Origin: Methyloversatilis discipulorum
GTDB taxonomy: Bacteria; Pseudomonadota; Gammaproteobacteria; Burkholderiales; Rhodocyclaceae
Assembly: GCF_000385375.1 (NCBI RefSeq)
Contig: NZ_ARVV01000001.1
Coordinates: 4,154,001-4,218,000 of the forward strand
Direction of reading: 5' to 3'
Length of the DNA stretch: 64,000 nucleotides
The notes beneath the pieces are model-generated. The model was not told where the DNA came from and ran no database searches. It saw nothing but the letters and a program-made list of their open reading frames with translations. A program made the position numbers and the translations under genes. The first letter of the stretch is position 1; each line of letters starts with the position of its first letter. Below, in pieces: positions 56,501-64,000 of the stretch.

Positions 56501-59368
56501 GAATCGGCGCTGCTGAACACCGCCGCCAGCACGCTCGAAAGCCAGGTCGGCGCGATCGCCGACGGGGGTCAGGCGCACGCTGCGCCGGCCCTGGTCGAAC
56601 AGCTCGACGCGCTGTTCTTCCACACCCGCCCGGCCGTCGAGTTGCCGGTGCTGGAACTGCCGGCCGGCAGCCACGACCTCCCTTCCGCCCCGGATCTGGA
56701 CGTCGGCGCCGCGGACATCGACGGAATCACCCCGATCGAAAGCGGCGCCCGTTCGGTACTGAGCGACCGCGACGGCTTCCGCTGCGGCCTCGACGCGGAC
56801 GGCAATACCCAGCCCGAGCCCGAACCGGCGGCCGAAGCGGTCGATGAGAACTCGGCGCCTGAGGCCGACGCCGAACTGCCCGCGGCGGACGTCCCGCTGC
56901 TCGAAGAGCCGGCGCTCGACCTGTCGCCCGAGGAGGCGGCAGAGGCCGTGACGGCCACCGACGAAATCGTGCTCGACGAAGCGCTGGCGGACGAAGACAT
57001 GCGCTTCGAGAAGGTGGCGCTGCCGGACGAGTACGTGCTGCCGCAGACCAGCGACCTGCCGACCGCGGCCGACAGCCTGCGCAGCGCGGCGCCACGTAGC
57101 GCCGCCGAAACCGCGGACGCACCGCGCGTTGCCGACGATATCGACCCGCAGCTGCTGCCCATCTTCATCGAGGAAGCGCACGACCTGCTGCGCGACATCG
57201 GCCACGAACTGCGCGCATGGCGTGAAGAGCCGGAGCAGCTGTCGGCCTCCGACGTGCTGCGCCGTCAGCTGCACACGCTGAAGGGCAGCGCGCGCATGGC
57301 CGGCGTCATGCGCTTCGGCGATCTGGTGCACAGCATGGAGGGCGTGATCGAAGCGCCCTGCAGTGCCGACGAACGCCCGGCCGTGCTCGACGAACTCGAA
57401 ATGGCCTACGACCGCTGCGAGGAACTGGTCGCCCGGCTGGAACGCGGGGAAACGGGCGAGCCGCACGAAGTCGCAAGCGCGGACGCCGACGGCACCCAGG
57501 CGGTGCCGGCTGCCGGCGACGACGATGCCGGTACGGTGCGCGAGCGGCCCACGGTGCGCGTGCGTTCCGACATGGTCGACCGCTTCGTGAACGAAGCCGG
57601 CGAAATGAGCATCGCGCGCACCCGTATCGAGGGCGAACTGCGCGCGCTGCGCGGCTCGCTGAACGACCTGACCGAAAACGTGCAGCGTCTGCGCGGCCAG
57701 CTGCGCGAAATCGAGATCCACGCCGAAAGCCAGATGCAGTCGCGCATGGCGGCGGCCGAAGCACATCACGAACAGTTCGACCCGCTGGAGATGGACCGCT
57801 TCACGCGACTGCAGGAACTGTCACGGCTGATGACCGAGAGCCTGTCCGACGTGACCACCGTGCAGTACAACCTGGTGCGCAACCTCGACGCCGCCGACAC
57901 CGCAATCCAGTCGCAGGCGCGGCTGAACCGCGAGCTGTCGCAGGCGCTGATGTCGGTGCGCATGGTGCCGTTCTCGACGCTTGAAGACCGGCTCTACCGG
58001 GTCGCCCGGCAGTCGGCCAAGGAGCTGGGCAAGAAGGTGAACCTCGAACTGCGCAACACGCAGATCGAGCTGGACCGCGAAGTGCTGGAACAGATGACCG
58101 GTCCGATCGAGCACCTGCTGCGCAACGCGGTGGCCCACGGCATCGAGTCGCGCGAGGCGCGCGCCGCCTCCGGCAAGTCGGAAACCGGCGAAATCGTGAT
58201 CACGCTGACCCAGCAGACCAACGAAGTGGTGATCGAACTGGCCGACGACGGCGCCGGCCTCGCCTTCGACCGCATCCGCGCGCGCGGTGTCGAGCGCGGC
58301 CTGATCGCGCCGGACGAGACGGTCGACGAGCGCCGTCTGACCGGGCTGATCTTCGAACCGGGCTTCTCGACCGCGGCAGCGGTATCCGAGCTGGCCGGCC
58401 GCGGCGTCGGCATGGACGTGGTGAAGAACGCGACCACCGCACTCGGCGGTCGCATCGAAACCACGAGCGAAACCGGCCACGGCACGCGTTTCCGGCTGTC
58501 GCTGCCGATGACGCTGGCGGTAACGCAGTCGGTGCTGGTAAGCAGCGCCGGCAAGACCTATGCGATTCCGTCGTCGATGGTGCAGCACGCACGCGAACTG
58601 AAGGGCGACGCCGGCGAGGCGCTGCGCGAGGCGGGCGGACAGGATTGGCTGGGCACGCACTACCGCTACCAGTACCTGCCGCGCCTGCTCGGCGACGGTC
58701 ACAGCCAGCCGGTGCCCGGCAGCTGGGCGCTGCTGATCAACAGCGGCCACGAATTCATGGCGCTGGAAGTCGATGCGCTGCGCGGCAACCAGGAAGTGGT
58801 GGTGAAGCCGGTCGGCCCGCAGCTGTCGAAGCTGGTCGGCATTTCCGGTGCCACCGTGCTGCCCGACGGCGAGGTGACGCTGATCATCAACCCGGTGGCG
58901 ATCGCCGCGCGCAACCGCAGCGAACTGCTGCGCGCGACGTCAGCTGACGAACCGGTGCGCACGATGGCACCGGTGGCGCAGGCGGTCGAAGCGCCGCTGA
59001 TCATGGTGGTGGATGACTCGCTGACCGTGCGCAAGGTGACCAGCCGTCTGCTGGAGCGCGAGGGCTATCGCGTGGTGACCGCGAAGGACGGCGTGGATGC
59101 GCTGGAAAAGCTGATCGACACCGAGCCGGCCGTGATGCTGGTGGACATCGAAATGCCGCGCATGGACGGCTTCGACCTGACGCGCAACGTGCGTGCCGAT
59201 GCACGCACGAAGGCTATCCCCATCATCATGATCACCTCGCGTACGGCGGAAAAGCACAAGACCTACGCGCGCGAGATCGGCGTGAACCACTACCTCGGCA
59301 AGCCCTACAACGAGGCCGAGCTGCTGGAACTGATCACCGGCTACGCCCCGCCGCCCGACACCCTCTGA
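53549..59368 (+). CDS. chpA: Hybrid sensor kinase ChpA/PilL of the Pil-Chp system
   Basis: A 1939-residue CheA-like kinase. Along it: an N-terminal Hpt-like helical part, a first recognisable Hpt with [10 protein letters not shown] (His718), a degenerate Hpt with AHTLGGIS (His946, the Lys/Gly-Ser part lost), a third Hpt with [10 protein letters not shown] (His1242), a dimerisation helix pair, an HATPase ([48 protein letters not shown]), a CheW-like domain and a C-terminal receiver with Asp1866 in [12 protein letters not shown]. Long acidic linkers (for example about 825-890) separate the units. It phosphorylates PilG and PilH to steer twitching. Pseudomonas ChpA is larger and has more Hpt/Tpt/Spt units. 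Confidence 0.94.
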   Translation: MNTSTSEQDLGPLIWVRGEIDLALVRAAEALGDGQHGSGAEALKFAQTHLHQARGALAIVGLDGLTHFCDALEQTLADWHGGRLVDTGTAGAVALRAIAAIRTHLDELVAGGSDQPMRLMSLYRDLMALRGEAVVAPSELFFPDLTLRPPPAPSAAAALSPLDRARALRSARSQFERGLLRFLRDDRDGLLQMRQAVGAIEQTQTAPATRAFWWVAGALFDGMAQGAIQGDFFIKRLCARIDVQMRRLLEGSRGVAERLMRDSLYFIATAEHPTPALRAVRDTYRLDTLLATDADTRDDIAALRPALAALRESLGQAKEAWTRFSSGAAVALPQFHEQCESMVASAARVGQPDLARLAAALLDLGQWLRRDPLQHQENLAMEVATALLVMDALVEQFSRAQSDDLPAQVDTLIDRLARARRGETLPAMQIPLFDEMSRRAQERLFMGQVAREILASLTEVEQQLDAYFRNPAKAAELAALAAPLKQVEGALNMLGQDAAVSLVRRCAQQIARMAQPDHVAVEGEFEALAHQLSGLGFFVDKLQYGPADLDAILNPRGSAPAAGDAPTEADEASVESELAARRNEATQLLDRLAHGDADERTRDELQQSLETIRQDAKLLADEKLEKRVTETLAALKAGDDAVADAVQALAEAPVESLAPSADTVRLAEASQEEFDAELLEIFIEEAREVLDNIASGTAAARQAPHSQELLTALRRGFHTLKGSGRMVGLRDLGESAYAIEQVMNRWLSSERDGTPELFDLLDRARDLFAGWVEQLADGNTVTPEHGWLPPACAALFGGEPDDSEAAPAAPVTIEAAAAPEENALDIELDMDLDFNLDEADTAAGVIELDDAPQVVEATAPDFDLDLDLGLPVASEAEAVIDSPEAIDITADVDAEDLALDAGTDRTLFDLFVAEARGHLATLRRELARLHVNPSLLPTQDSLIAAHTLGGISLTVGQPDISALAKALEHALSRCEAHGEPPADHESALLNTAASTLESQVGAIADGGQAHAAPALVEQLDALFFHTRPAVELPVLELPAGSHDLPSAPDLDVGAADIDGITPIESGARSVLSDRDGFRCGLDADGNTQPEPEPAAEAVDENSAPEADAELPAADVPLLEEPALDLSPEEAAEAVTATDEIVLDEALADEDMRFEKVALPDEYVLPQTSDLPTAADSLRSAAPRSAAETADAPRVADDIDPQLLPIFIEEAHDLLRDIGHELRAWREEPEQLSASDVLRRQLHTLKGSARMAGVMRFGDLVHSMEGVIEAPCSADERPAVLDELEMAYDRCEELVARLERGETGEPHEVASADADGTQAVPAAGDDDAGTVRERPTVRVRSDMVDRFVNEAGEMSIARTRIEGELRALRGSLNDLTENVQRLRGQLREIEIHAESQMQSRMAAAEAHHEQFDPLEMDRFTRLQELSRLMTESLSDVTTVQYNLVRNLDAADTAIQSQARLNRELSQALMSVRMVPFSTLEDRLYRVARQSAKELGKKVNLELRNTQIELDREVLEQMTGPIEHLLRNAVAHGIESREARAASGKSETGEIVITLTQQTNEVVIELADDGAGLAFDRIRARGVERGLIAPDETVDERRLTGLIFEPGFSTAAAVSELAGRGVGMDVVKNATTALGGRIETTSETGHGTRFRLSLPMTLAVTQSVLVSSAGKTYAIPSSMVQHARELKGDAGEALREAGGQDWLGTHYRYQYLPRLLGDGHSQPVPGSWALLINSGHEFMALEVDALRGNQEVVVKPVGPQLSKLVGISGATVLPDGEVTLIINPVAIAARNRSELLRATSADEPVRTMAPVAQAVEAPLIMVVDDSLTVRKVTSRLLEREGYRVVTAKDGVDALEKLIDTEPAVMLVDIEMPRMDGFDLTRNVRADARTKAIPIIMITSRTAEKHKTYAREIGVNHYLGKPYNEAELLELITGYAPPPDTL

Positions 59369-59383
59369 TCAGGTTCGATCCCC

Positions 59384-59871
59384 GTGGGAGCGGCCTTGGC
59401 CGCGACACGGCCGCCGCCAACCGCCGGCTTCGATCCAGGCCGCAATCGCGAGCAAACTCGCTCCCACGGTCTTCGCTCCGCGCCTGAGCGAGGGAATCTT
59501 GCGGGAAGCAGCCGTCGCTGCCGACGGCACCTGAAAACGGCGCCGCGCACTGCCCATCGCTGCTGTCGGGGTCGGAAGACCCCTCCCACAGAACCCCTGC
59601 TCCGGCGACGGTGCGGGTGGCCCCCTGTGGGAGCGGCCTTGGCCGCGACGCGGCGGTCGCCGGCCGCTGGCTTCGATCCAGGCCGCAATCGCGAGCAAGC
59701 TCGCCCCCACGGTCTTCTGCACAGTGCGGTGCGAAGGATCTCTGCGGGAAGCAGCCGTCGCTGCCGACGGGGCCTGAACCCGGCGCCGCGCACTGCTCTC
59801 CGCCGCTGTCGGGGTCGGAAGACCCCTCCCACAGAACCCCGGCTCCGGCGACGGTGCGAGGGTGCTTCCTG
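59384..59871. repeat. Tandem 243-bp duplication of REP composite, cluster D
   Basis: Two copies of one unit lie head to tail in the 551-base gap between chpA and phaC: unit 1 at 59384-59626 and unit 2 at 59627-59871. Each has, in order, a direct REP (GTGGGAGCGGCCTTGGCCGC), an inverted REP (CGCGAGCAA..CTCGC.CCCAC), a common spacer with GCGGGAAGCAGCCGTCGCTG and the GGGGTCGGAAGACCCC stem-loop with TCCCACAGAACCCC. Copies differ by scattered substitutions. No gene is supported in this gap; it ends two convergent genes. Confidence 0.85.
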
Positions 59872-59919
59872 TGTGCGCGGCGGCGGCTCTCAGGACCAGT
59901 CAGGCACGCGGCGGCGCGA

Positions 59920-61752
59920 TCACTTCTTCATCGTGTCCAGACGCAGCTTGGCGAAACGGCCCGGCGCGTCTTCGATCGGCTTCAGCTTGCCCTTGGCCGG
60001 GTCACGCGCCGGCACGGTGTCCGCGTCCTGCGCGCTCACCCATTCCTGCCAGTCGGTCCACCACGAACCCGGGTGCTGGGTGCAGCCGTTGAACCACTCG
60101 TCGGCATCACCCGCCAGCTTCACGCCGGGGTTGGTCCAGTAGCCGTACTTGTTGGCCGCAGGCGGATTGACGATGCCGGCGATGTGGCCGGATCCGCCGA
60201 GCACGAAGCGCACCGGGCCCGACACCAGCTGGGCGCCGAGATAGGTGCTCTTCCACGGCGCGATGTGGTCCTCGATGGCCGACACGAAGTACACCGGCAC
60301 CTTGATCTTGCGGATGTCGATCGGCTCGCCCAGCACGGTGATGCCGCCCGGCTCGCGCAGCTTGTTCTGGATGTACATCTGGCGCAGATAGAAGCTGTGC
60401 ATGCAGGCCGGCATGCGGGTCGAGTCCGAGTTCCAGTACAGCAGGTCGAACGGGAAAGGCTCGCGACCCATCAGGTAGTTGTTGACGACGAAGGACCAGA
60501 TCAGGTCATTCGAACGCAGCATGTTGAAGGTGCCGGCCATTTCGCTGCCTTCGAGGTAGCCGCGCTCGAACATCTTCTTTTCCAGGCCCTCGACCGCCTT
60601 CTCGTCGATGAACACGCCCAGTTCGCCCGGCTCCGAGAAGTCGATCAGCGTGGTGAAGAAGGTGGCGCTGGCGATGCGCTTCTGCTTCTTGCCGGCGAGG
60701 TAGGCCAGCGTGGTCGCCAGCAGCGTGCCGCCCAGGCAGTAGCCGGCCGCGTTCACCTCGGTTTCGCCGGTGTGCTTCTCGATCATGTCGAGCGCGGCCA
60801 GCGGGCCCTGGTGCACGTAGTCCTCGAAGGTGAGCTGGGCCAGCTTCTCGTCCGGGTTCACCCAGGAAATGACGAACACGGTGTGGCCCTGGTCGGTGGC
60901 CCACTTGATGTAGCTGTTCGATTCGCGCAGGTCGAGGATGTAGTACTTGTTGATCCACGGCGGCACGATGAGCAGCGGACGCTTGAACTGCTTGTCGGTG
61001 GTCGGGTTGAACTGCAGCAGCTGCATCAGCGCGTTCTCGGCCACCACCTTGCCCGGCGTCGTGGCGACGTTGCGGCCCAGTTCGAAGGCCGAGGTGTCGG
61101 TCATGCGCACGCGCAGCTGACCGTCGCCGTCCTCGATGTCACGCAGCAGGTTGTTGAAGCCGCGCAGCAGGTTCTGGCCGTGGCTGCGCACGGTTTCGCG
61201 CAGCACTTCGGGGTTGGTCAGCGCGAAGTTGCTCGGGCTGAAGGCGTTGATGGTCTGGCGGGTGAAGAAGTTGACCTTCTGCAGCGTGTGATCGTCCATG
61301 CCCTCGACGTTGCTGACGACGTCGTGGATGTGACGGGCGGCGATCAGGTAGCTCTGCTTGAAGAAGTCGAACAGGAAGTGGCTTTCCCACTCCTCGCCGC
61401 GGAAGCGGTTGTCGCCCTTGACCGGGGTGACCACCGGCGCCGCATCGACGCCCATGAACTTCAGCATCGACTGCTGCCACAGCGTGTAGTAATCCCACAC
61501 CAGACCCATCTGCGCCTGCGCCAGCTTGTACGGGTTGGACAGCAGACGCGAGGTCATGTCCATGAAGGCCTGGGCGATGCCCAGTTCGTCGGCCGGCGGC
61601 GTGACGCCGCGCTTCAGTTGCCGCTGCACGTGTTCGCCGAGCAGCTTGCTCGCGCGCTCCGCCACTTCGGCGTAGGTCTTCGCGACTTCGGCGGGGTCCG
61701 GCAGGGTGGCGGGTTCTGCGGGCTTGGCGTCTTTGGCGGCTGGCTTGTTCAT
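59920..61752 (-). CDS. phaC: Class I polyhydroxyalkanoate synthase
   Basis: A 610-residue PHA synthase joining 3-hydroxyacyl-CoA units into storage polyester. The lipase-like box GYCLGG holds Cys339; the catalytic Asp is in SAIEDHIAPW and the His in GGSGHIAG. The N-terminal segment (QAFMDMTSRLLSNPYKLAQAQMGLVWDYYTLWQQSMLKFMG) is class I-like. phaA, phaB and phaR are not in the window. Length is normal. Its 3' end faces the REP array. Confidence 0.96.
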   Translation of the reverse strand: MNKPAAKDAKPAEPATLPDPAEVAKTYAEVAERASKLLGEHVQRQLKRGVTPPADELGIAQAFMDMTSRLLSNPYKLAQAQMGLVWDYYTLWQQSMLKFMGVDAAPVVTPVKGDNRFRGEEWESHFLFDFFKQSYLIAARHIHDVVSNVEGMDDHTLQKVNFFTRQTINAFSPSNFALTNPEVLRETVRSHGQNLLRGFNNLLRDIEDGDGQLRVRMTDTSAFELGRNVATTPGKVVAENALMQLLQFNPTTDKQFKRPLLIVPPWINKYYILDLRESNSYIKWATDQGHTVFVISWVNPDEKLAQLTFEDYVHQGPLAALDMIEKHTGETEVNAAGYCLGGTLLATTLAYLAGKKQKRIASATFFTTLIDFSEPGELGVFIDEKAVEGLEKKMFERGYLEGSEMAGTFNMLRSNDLIWSFVVNNYLMGREPFPFDLLYWNSDSTRMPACMHSFYLRQMYIQNKLREPGGITVLGEPIDIRKIKVPVYFVSAIEDHIAPWKSTYLGAQLVSGPVRFVLGGSGHIAGIVNPPAANKYGYWTNPGVKLAGDADEWFNGCTQHPGSWWTDWQEWVSAQDADTVPARDPAKGKLKPIEDAPGRFAKLRLDTMKK

Positions 61753-61771
61753 GGTCTCCCCCTGGGCTGGT

Positions 61772-62818
61772 TCAAGGCTGGGTAAAGCGGATCACGCCGT
61801 CCTGCCCGGGCAGGCGGCGCAGTTGTCCGGCTTGCCACAGATGGTTCAGGTGAGCGATCACCTCTCCCATGGCAAACCGGGTCTGGAAACTGTCGAGTTC
61901 GCGCTTGAATAGGCGCGGCAGCAATTCGAAGGCGTGCCGCGGCTCGTCGCACAGCGCGGCGATCTGGGCGAGGCGCTTGTCGTGGTGCAGGCGCAAGGCA
62001 TCGACGCGGGCAACCACGCCGCGATACGGGTCGCCGTGCGCCGGCAGCACGACGGTGGCCGCAGCGAGCGTGCGGAAACGTTCGATCGAATCGAGGTACT
62101 GACCGACGGCGTCGGTCTCCGGTTCGAAAGGCAGCGTCGGCGTGTTCGGTGAAATGGTGGGCAGCAGCATGTCGCCGGCGATCAGCACCGGGTCGTGCGC
62201 GCGGTAGAACGAAAGATGCTCGGGCGAGTGACCGTGGCCGACAAGCGCCTCCCAGGCGTCGTCGCCGATGGTGATCACCTCGCCGGGCAGGATGCGGCGC
62301 ATCGCCACCGGCACCGAACCTACGGTACGCCGATAGCGCCTGCCTTCGAGCTGCATCGCTTCGGTCTGCGCGGGCGGCAGACCATGCTGACGGAAGAAGT
62401 CCGCCATCAGATCGATGCCGGATGCCGGCGTGTCACCGAACCATGCCTGCGCGGTCAGGTACTCGCCGAGCGACATCCAGATGCGGGCGCCGGTCTGTTC
62501 GGCGAGCCAGTCGCCCAGACCGAAGTGGTCCGGATGGCAATGGGTGATCAGGATGCGCCGCACGGGACGGCCGGCCAGGTCGCCGGACAGCGCCTGCAGC
62601 CAGTTGGCGCGCGTCGCGTCGTCGGGGAAGCCGGCATCGACCAGGGTCCAGCAGGGGCCGTGCTCGTCCTGGTCCTCGATCGCCCAGACGTTTACATGAC
62701 CGGGCGCGAAGGCGACCGGCATGCGCAGCCAGTGCACGCCGCGCACCACCGGCGCGAGCCGGCCGGGTTGCGGCGCACTCGCGGGATGCTGTTCGAGAAC
62801 GGGATCGTGGGCGGACAC
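61772..62818 (-). CDS. Metallo-beta-lactamase-fold hydrolase
   Basis: A 348-residue enzyme with the MBL metal motif ITHCHPDHFGLG, a GHGHSPEHLSFY block, VLIAGDMLLPTISPN and a C-terminal winged-helix-like segment (LLPRLFKRELDSFQTRFAMGEVIAHLNHLWQAGQLRRL), the plan of the LACTB2/RNase-like MBL proteins. GTG 62818 is a best guess for the start; the frame extends to 62890 and no strong ribosome site is visible. It lies 19 bases before phaC, so the two may be co-transcribed. Substrate unknown. Confidence 0.85.
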   Translation of the reverse strand: MSAHDPVLEQHPASAPQPGRLAPVVRGVHWLRMPVAFAPGHVNVWAIEDQDEHGPCWTLVDAGFPDDATRANWLQALSGDLAGRPVRRILITHCHPDHFGLGDWLAEQTGARIWMSLGEYLTAQAWFGDTPASGIDLMADFFRQHGLPPAQTEAMQLEGRRYRRTVGSVPVAMRRILPGEVITIGDDAWEALVGHGHSPEHLSFYRAHDPVLIAGDMLLPTISPNTPTLPFEPETDAVGQYLDSIERFRTLAAATVVLPAHGDPYRGVVARVDALRLHHDKRLAQIAALCDEPRHAFELLPRLFKRELDSFQTRFAMGEVIAHLNHLWQAGQLRRLPGQDGVIRFTQP

Positions 62819-62993
62819 GGCGGTCGGTGTGGGCCAGGATACTGAAGTCCTTGAATGGTAACCCGAAACGCGGCCCATTGTGCAGTGCAATATCAGGTGC
62901 TGCGTCAGCCTGTTGCTACACTCGCGCGTCGGCGACGGAACGCCCCGTGCGTTACCGCATCACAGACCCATGAGCCGATAACGGAGGAGACCC

Positions 62994-63317
62994 ATGCGCG
63001 CTGCGATCACCCTGCTGGCCTTGCTGATGACCCTGCCCGTGCGGGCGGAGGACGAGGACCCGACCCGGTTCGTTACCTTCAGCCAGGATTTCGCCGCCAG
63101 CTGCGTCTCGCGCAATTCGGTGCAGTTGCTGGTCGGGAACAGCCACCCGAGTCGCACGGTGATGGTGTGGCTGGACCGCTACCACATGGGTGTGGGCACC
63201 GGCGACCGCTCGAAAACCGAAATGAAGCCGGGTGCCGAACCGGTGCCGCTGGGCTGTTCGCGCACGCTGGACGGCCCGCAGGAATGGCGCGTCGTGAAGG
63301 CCAAGTTCGTCGACTGA
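62994..63317 (+). CDS. Small secreted protein, unknown function
   Basis: A 107-residue protein with signal peptide MRAAITLLALLMTLPVRAE and a short mature part with Cys in AASCVSRNS and LGCSRTLDG that could be linked. GGAGGAG precedes the ATG. I do not recognise a family. It is divergent from the MBL hydrolase, with about 175 bases between, and stands alone. Confidence 0.7.
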   Translation: MRAAITLLALLMTLPVRAEDEDPTRFVTFSQDFAASCVSRNSVQLLVGNSHPSRTVMVWLDRYHMGVGTGDRSKTEMKPGAEPVPLGCSRTLDGPQEWRVVKAKFVD

Positions 63318-63407
63318 GTCATCGAGCGAGGGGGCGATCAACCCTGCCCGTACGCGCGCCGCGCGTGCATACTTCGCTCTCCCGATTTCCGACTTCCGGT
63401 TGCACAC

Positions 63408-63968
63408 ATGCGTGTCTGTGTCTTCTGCGGTTCACGCAGCGGTGATTCCCCGATCTACGCGGAAGCGGCGCACATCCTCGGCACGCTGCTCGCCGTGCGT
63501 GGTCATGGCCTGGTCTATGGCGGCGGCAACATCGGCCTGATGGGTCTGATCGCCGACGCCGCGCTCGACGCCGGCGGCGAGGTGATCGGCGTGATCCCGC
63601 AGCATCTGCTCGAACGCGAGGTGGCACACGCCAACCTGACGCAGCTGCATGTGGTCGACAGCATGCATACGCGCAAGGCGCTGATGGCTGACCTGTCCGA
63701 TCTGTTCATCGCCGCACCCGGCGGCTTTGGCACTCTGGACGAACTGTGCGAAATTCTCACCTGGGCGCAGCTCGGGCTGCACCATAAACCCTGTGGACTG
63801 CTCAACGTGGCCGGCTATTTCGATCCGCTGCTTGCCATGTTCGACCAGGCGACCCGCGAGGGCTTTCTCAGCGCGCCGCACCGGCAGCTGATCATTTCAG
63901 ACGAAGATCCGATCCGCCTGCTCGACCGGCTGGCGGCCGGCGTGACGACCGGGAGTGAAACCGCATGA
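63408..63968 (+). CDS. LOG family protein (nucleoside-5'-monophosphate phosphoribohydrolase)
   Basis: A 186-residue LOG/TIGR00730 protein: [114 protein letters not shown]. The PGGxGTxxE motif and the upstream Arg/Lys pair are those of enzymes that split cytokinin-like or other nucleotide monophosphates at the glycosidic bond. Older annotation calls these lysine decarboxylases. Its stop overlaps the next gene (ATGA). Confidence 0.93.
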   Translation: MRVCVFCGSRSGDSPIYAEAAHILGTLLAVRGHGLVYGGGNIGLMGLIADAALDAGGEVIGVIPQHLLEREVAHANLTQLHVVDSMHTRKALMADLSDLFIAAPGGFGTLDELCEILTWAQLGLHHKPCGLLNVAGYFDPLLAMFDQATREGFLSAPHRQLIISDEDPIRLLDRLAAGVTTGSETA

Positions 63969-64000
63969 AGTCTGACTGGAACCGCCCGCTGCTGACCTGC
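63965..64000 (+). CDS. Start of a further gene, cut by window end
   Basis: ATG at 63965 overlaps the LOG stop codon and opens [12 protein letters not shown], in frame to the end of the window. Too short to identify. Confidence 0.5.
   Translation, partial: MKSDWNRPLLTC

Noticed and set aside
53393..57769. A 4.4-kb open frame on the minus strand opposite chpA (1458 codons)
   Set aside because: It is the codon-bias shadow of a high-GC gene: no family motif, low-complexity composition, and the plus strand encodes a complete kinase.
59341..59832. Minus-strand ORF of about 160 codons in the REP array
   Set aside because: Its protein is itself a repeat of the palindromes, low complexity, with no start context or domain.
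59384..59871. CRISPR-like repeat array
   Set aside because: Repeats are long, palindromic and only two units; spacers are themselves repeated and no cas genes are present.

Overview
The window is a high-GC (roughly 65-70%) stretch of a Gram-negative chromosome packed with genes. The gene complement (class I PHA synthase, TorF-type porin with glnK-amtB, rubredoxin next to pilGHIJ-chpA, NnrU, UbiB, a late cobalamin operon) points to a betaproteobacterium, probably of the Rhodocyclales or a close relative; a Methyloversatilis-like organism is my guess, not a demonstrated assignment. I found no rRNA, tRNA, CRISPR, prophage or insertion sequence. Most genes carry the codon and base use of the chromosome, so this looks like core chromosome with a few accessory points (a toxin-antitoxin pair, extragenic palindromic repeats).

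Layout. 1-8.6 kb (+): end of an amidohydrolase, then an overlapping envelope cluster (secreted Cys/His protein, LplT-like transporter fused to a PlsC acyltransferase, DUF2339 giant membrane protein, DUF3617 protein) and a TonB-like protein. 8.7-13.5 kb: ClpP-like protease, toxin-antitoxin pair, YaeQ, small proteins, YaiI, a Rieske ferredoxin and OmpW. 13.4-23.4 kb (-): one long cobalamin operon, btuB-btuC-btuD-cobO-cobB-bluB-cbiB-cobD-btuF plus a second BtuF-like protein, with a clear cobalamin riboswitch in front of btuB. 24.1-28.6 kb (-): cobQ, a NERD/UvrD-like helicase, a PPC/DUF296 protein and NnrU. 28.7-34.1 kb: small envelope and stress genes (entericidin, cupin, patatin, YgjP metallopeptidase, PfpI, two YceI proteins, UbiK).

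34.3-37.2 kb (+): a nitrogen-control unit with an NtrC-like palindrome, a sigma-54 promoter, a porin, glnK and amtB, closed by a strong terminator. 37.4-46 kb: coiled-coil protein, sodium:solute symporter, CheC/CheX-like protein, ubiB, argS, SPOR protein, dsbA and an SDR whose first codons form an intrinsic terminator. 46-49.7 kb (-): thiD2-thiE-hemL-thiD1. 49.8-59.4 kb (+): rubredoxin and the Pil-Chp twitching-motility chemosensory operon, ending in a 1939-residue ChpA/PilL hybrid kinase. 59.4-64 kb: a tandemly duplicated REP array, phaC, a metallo-beta-lactamase-fold hydrolase, a small secreted protein and a LOG-family protein; a last gene runs off the end.

How it fits together. The cobalamin genes combine outer- and inner-membrane corrinoid uptake with the late (adenosylation, amidation, aminopropanol arm, DMB) steps; no corrin-ring synthesis genes are present here, so the locus reads as uptake and remodelling/late assembly under B12 feedback. 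The nitrogen unit couples an outer-membrane porin to the ammonium channel and its PII regulator. The non-coding parts hold the most unusual material: a mosaic REP-type repeat family at four places, a 243-bp tandem duplication of such elements, and an unexplained two-copy element with inverted DnaA-box-like sequences near 27.3-27.6 kb.
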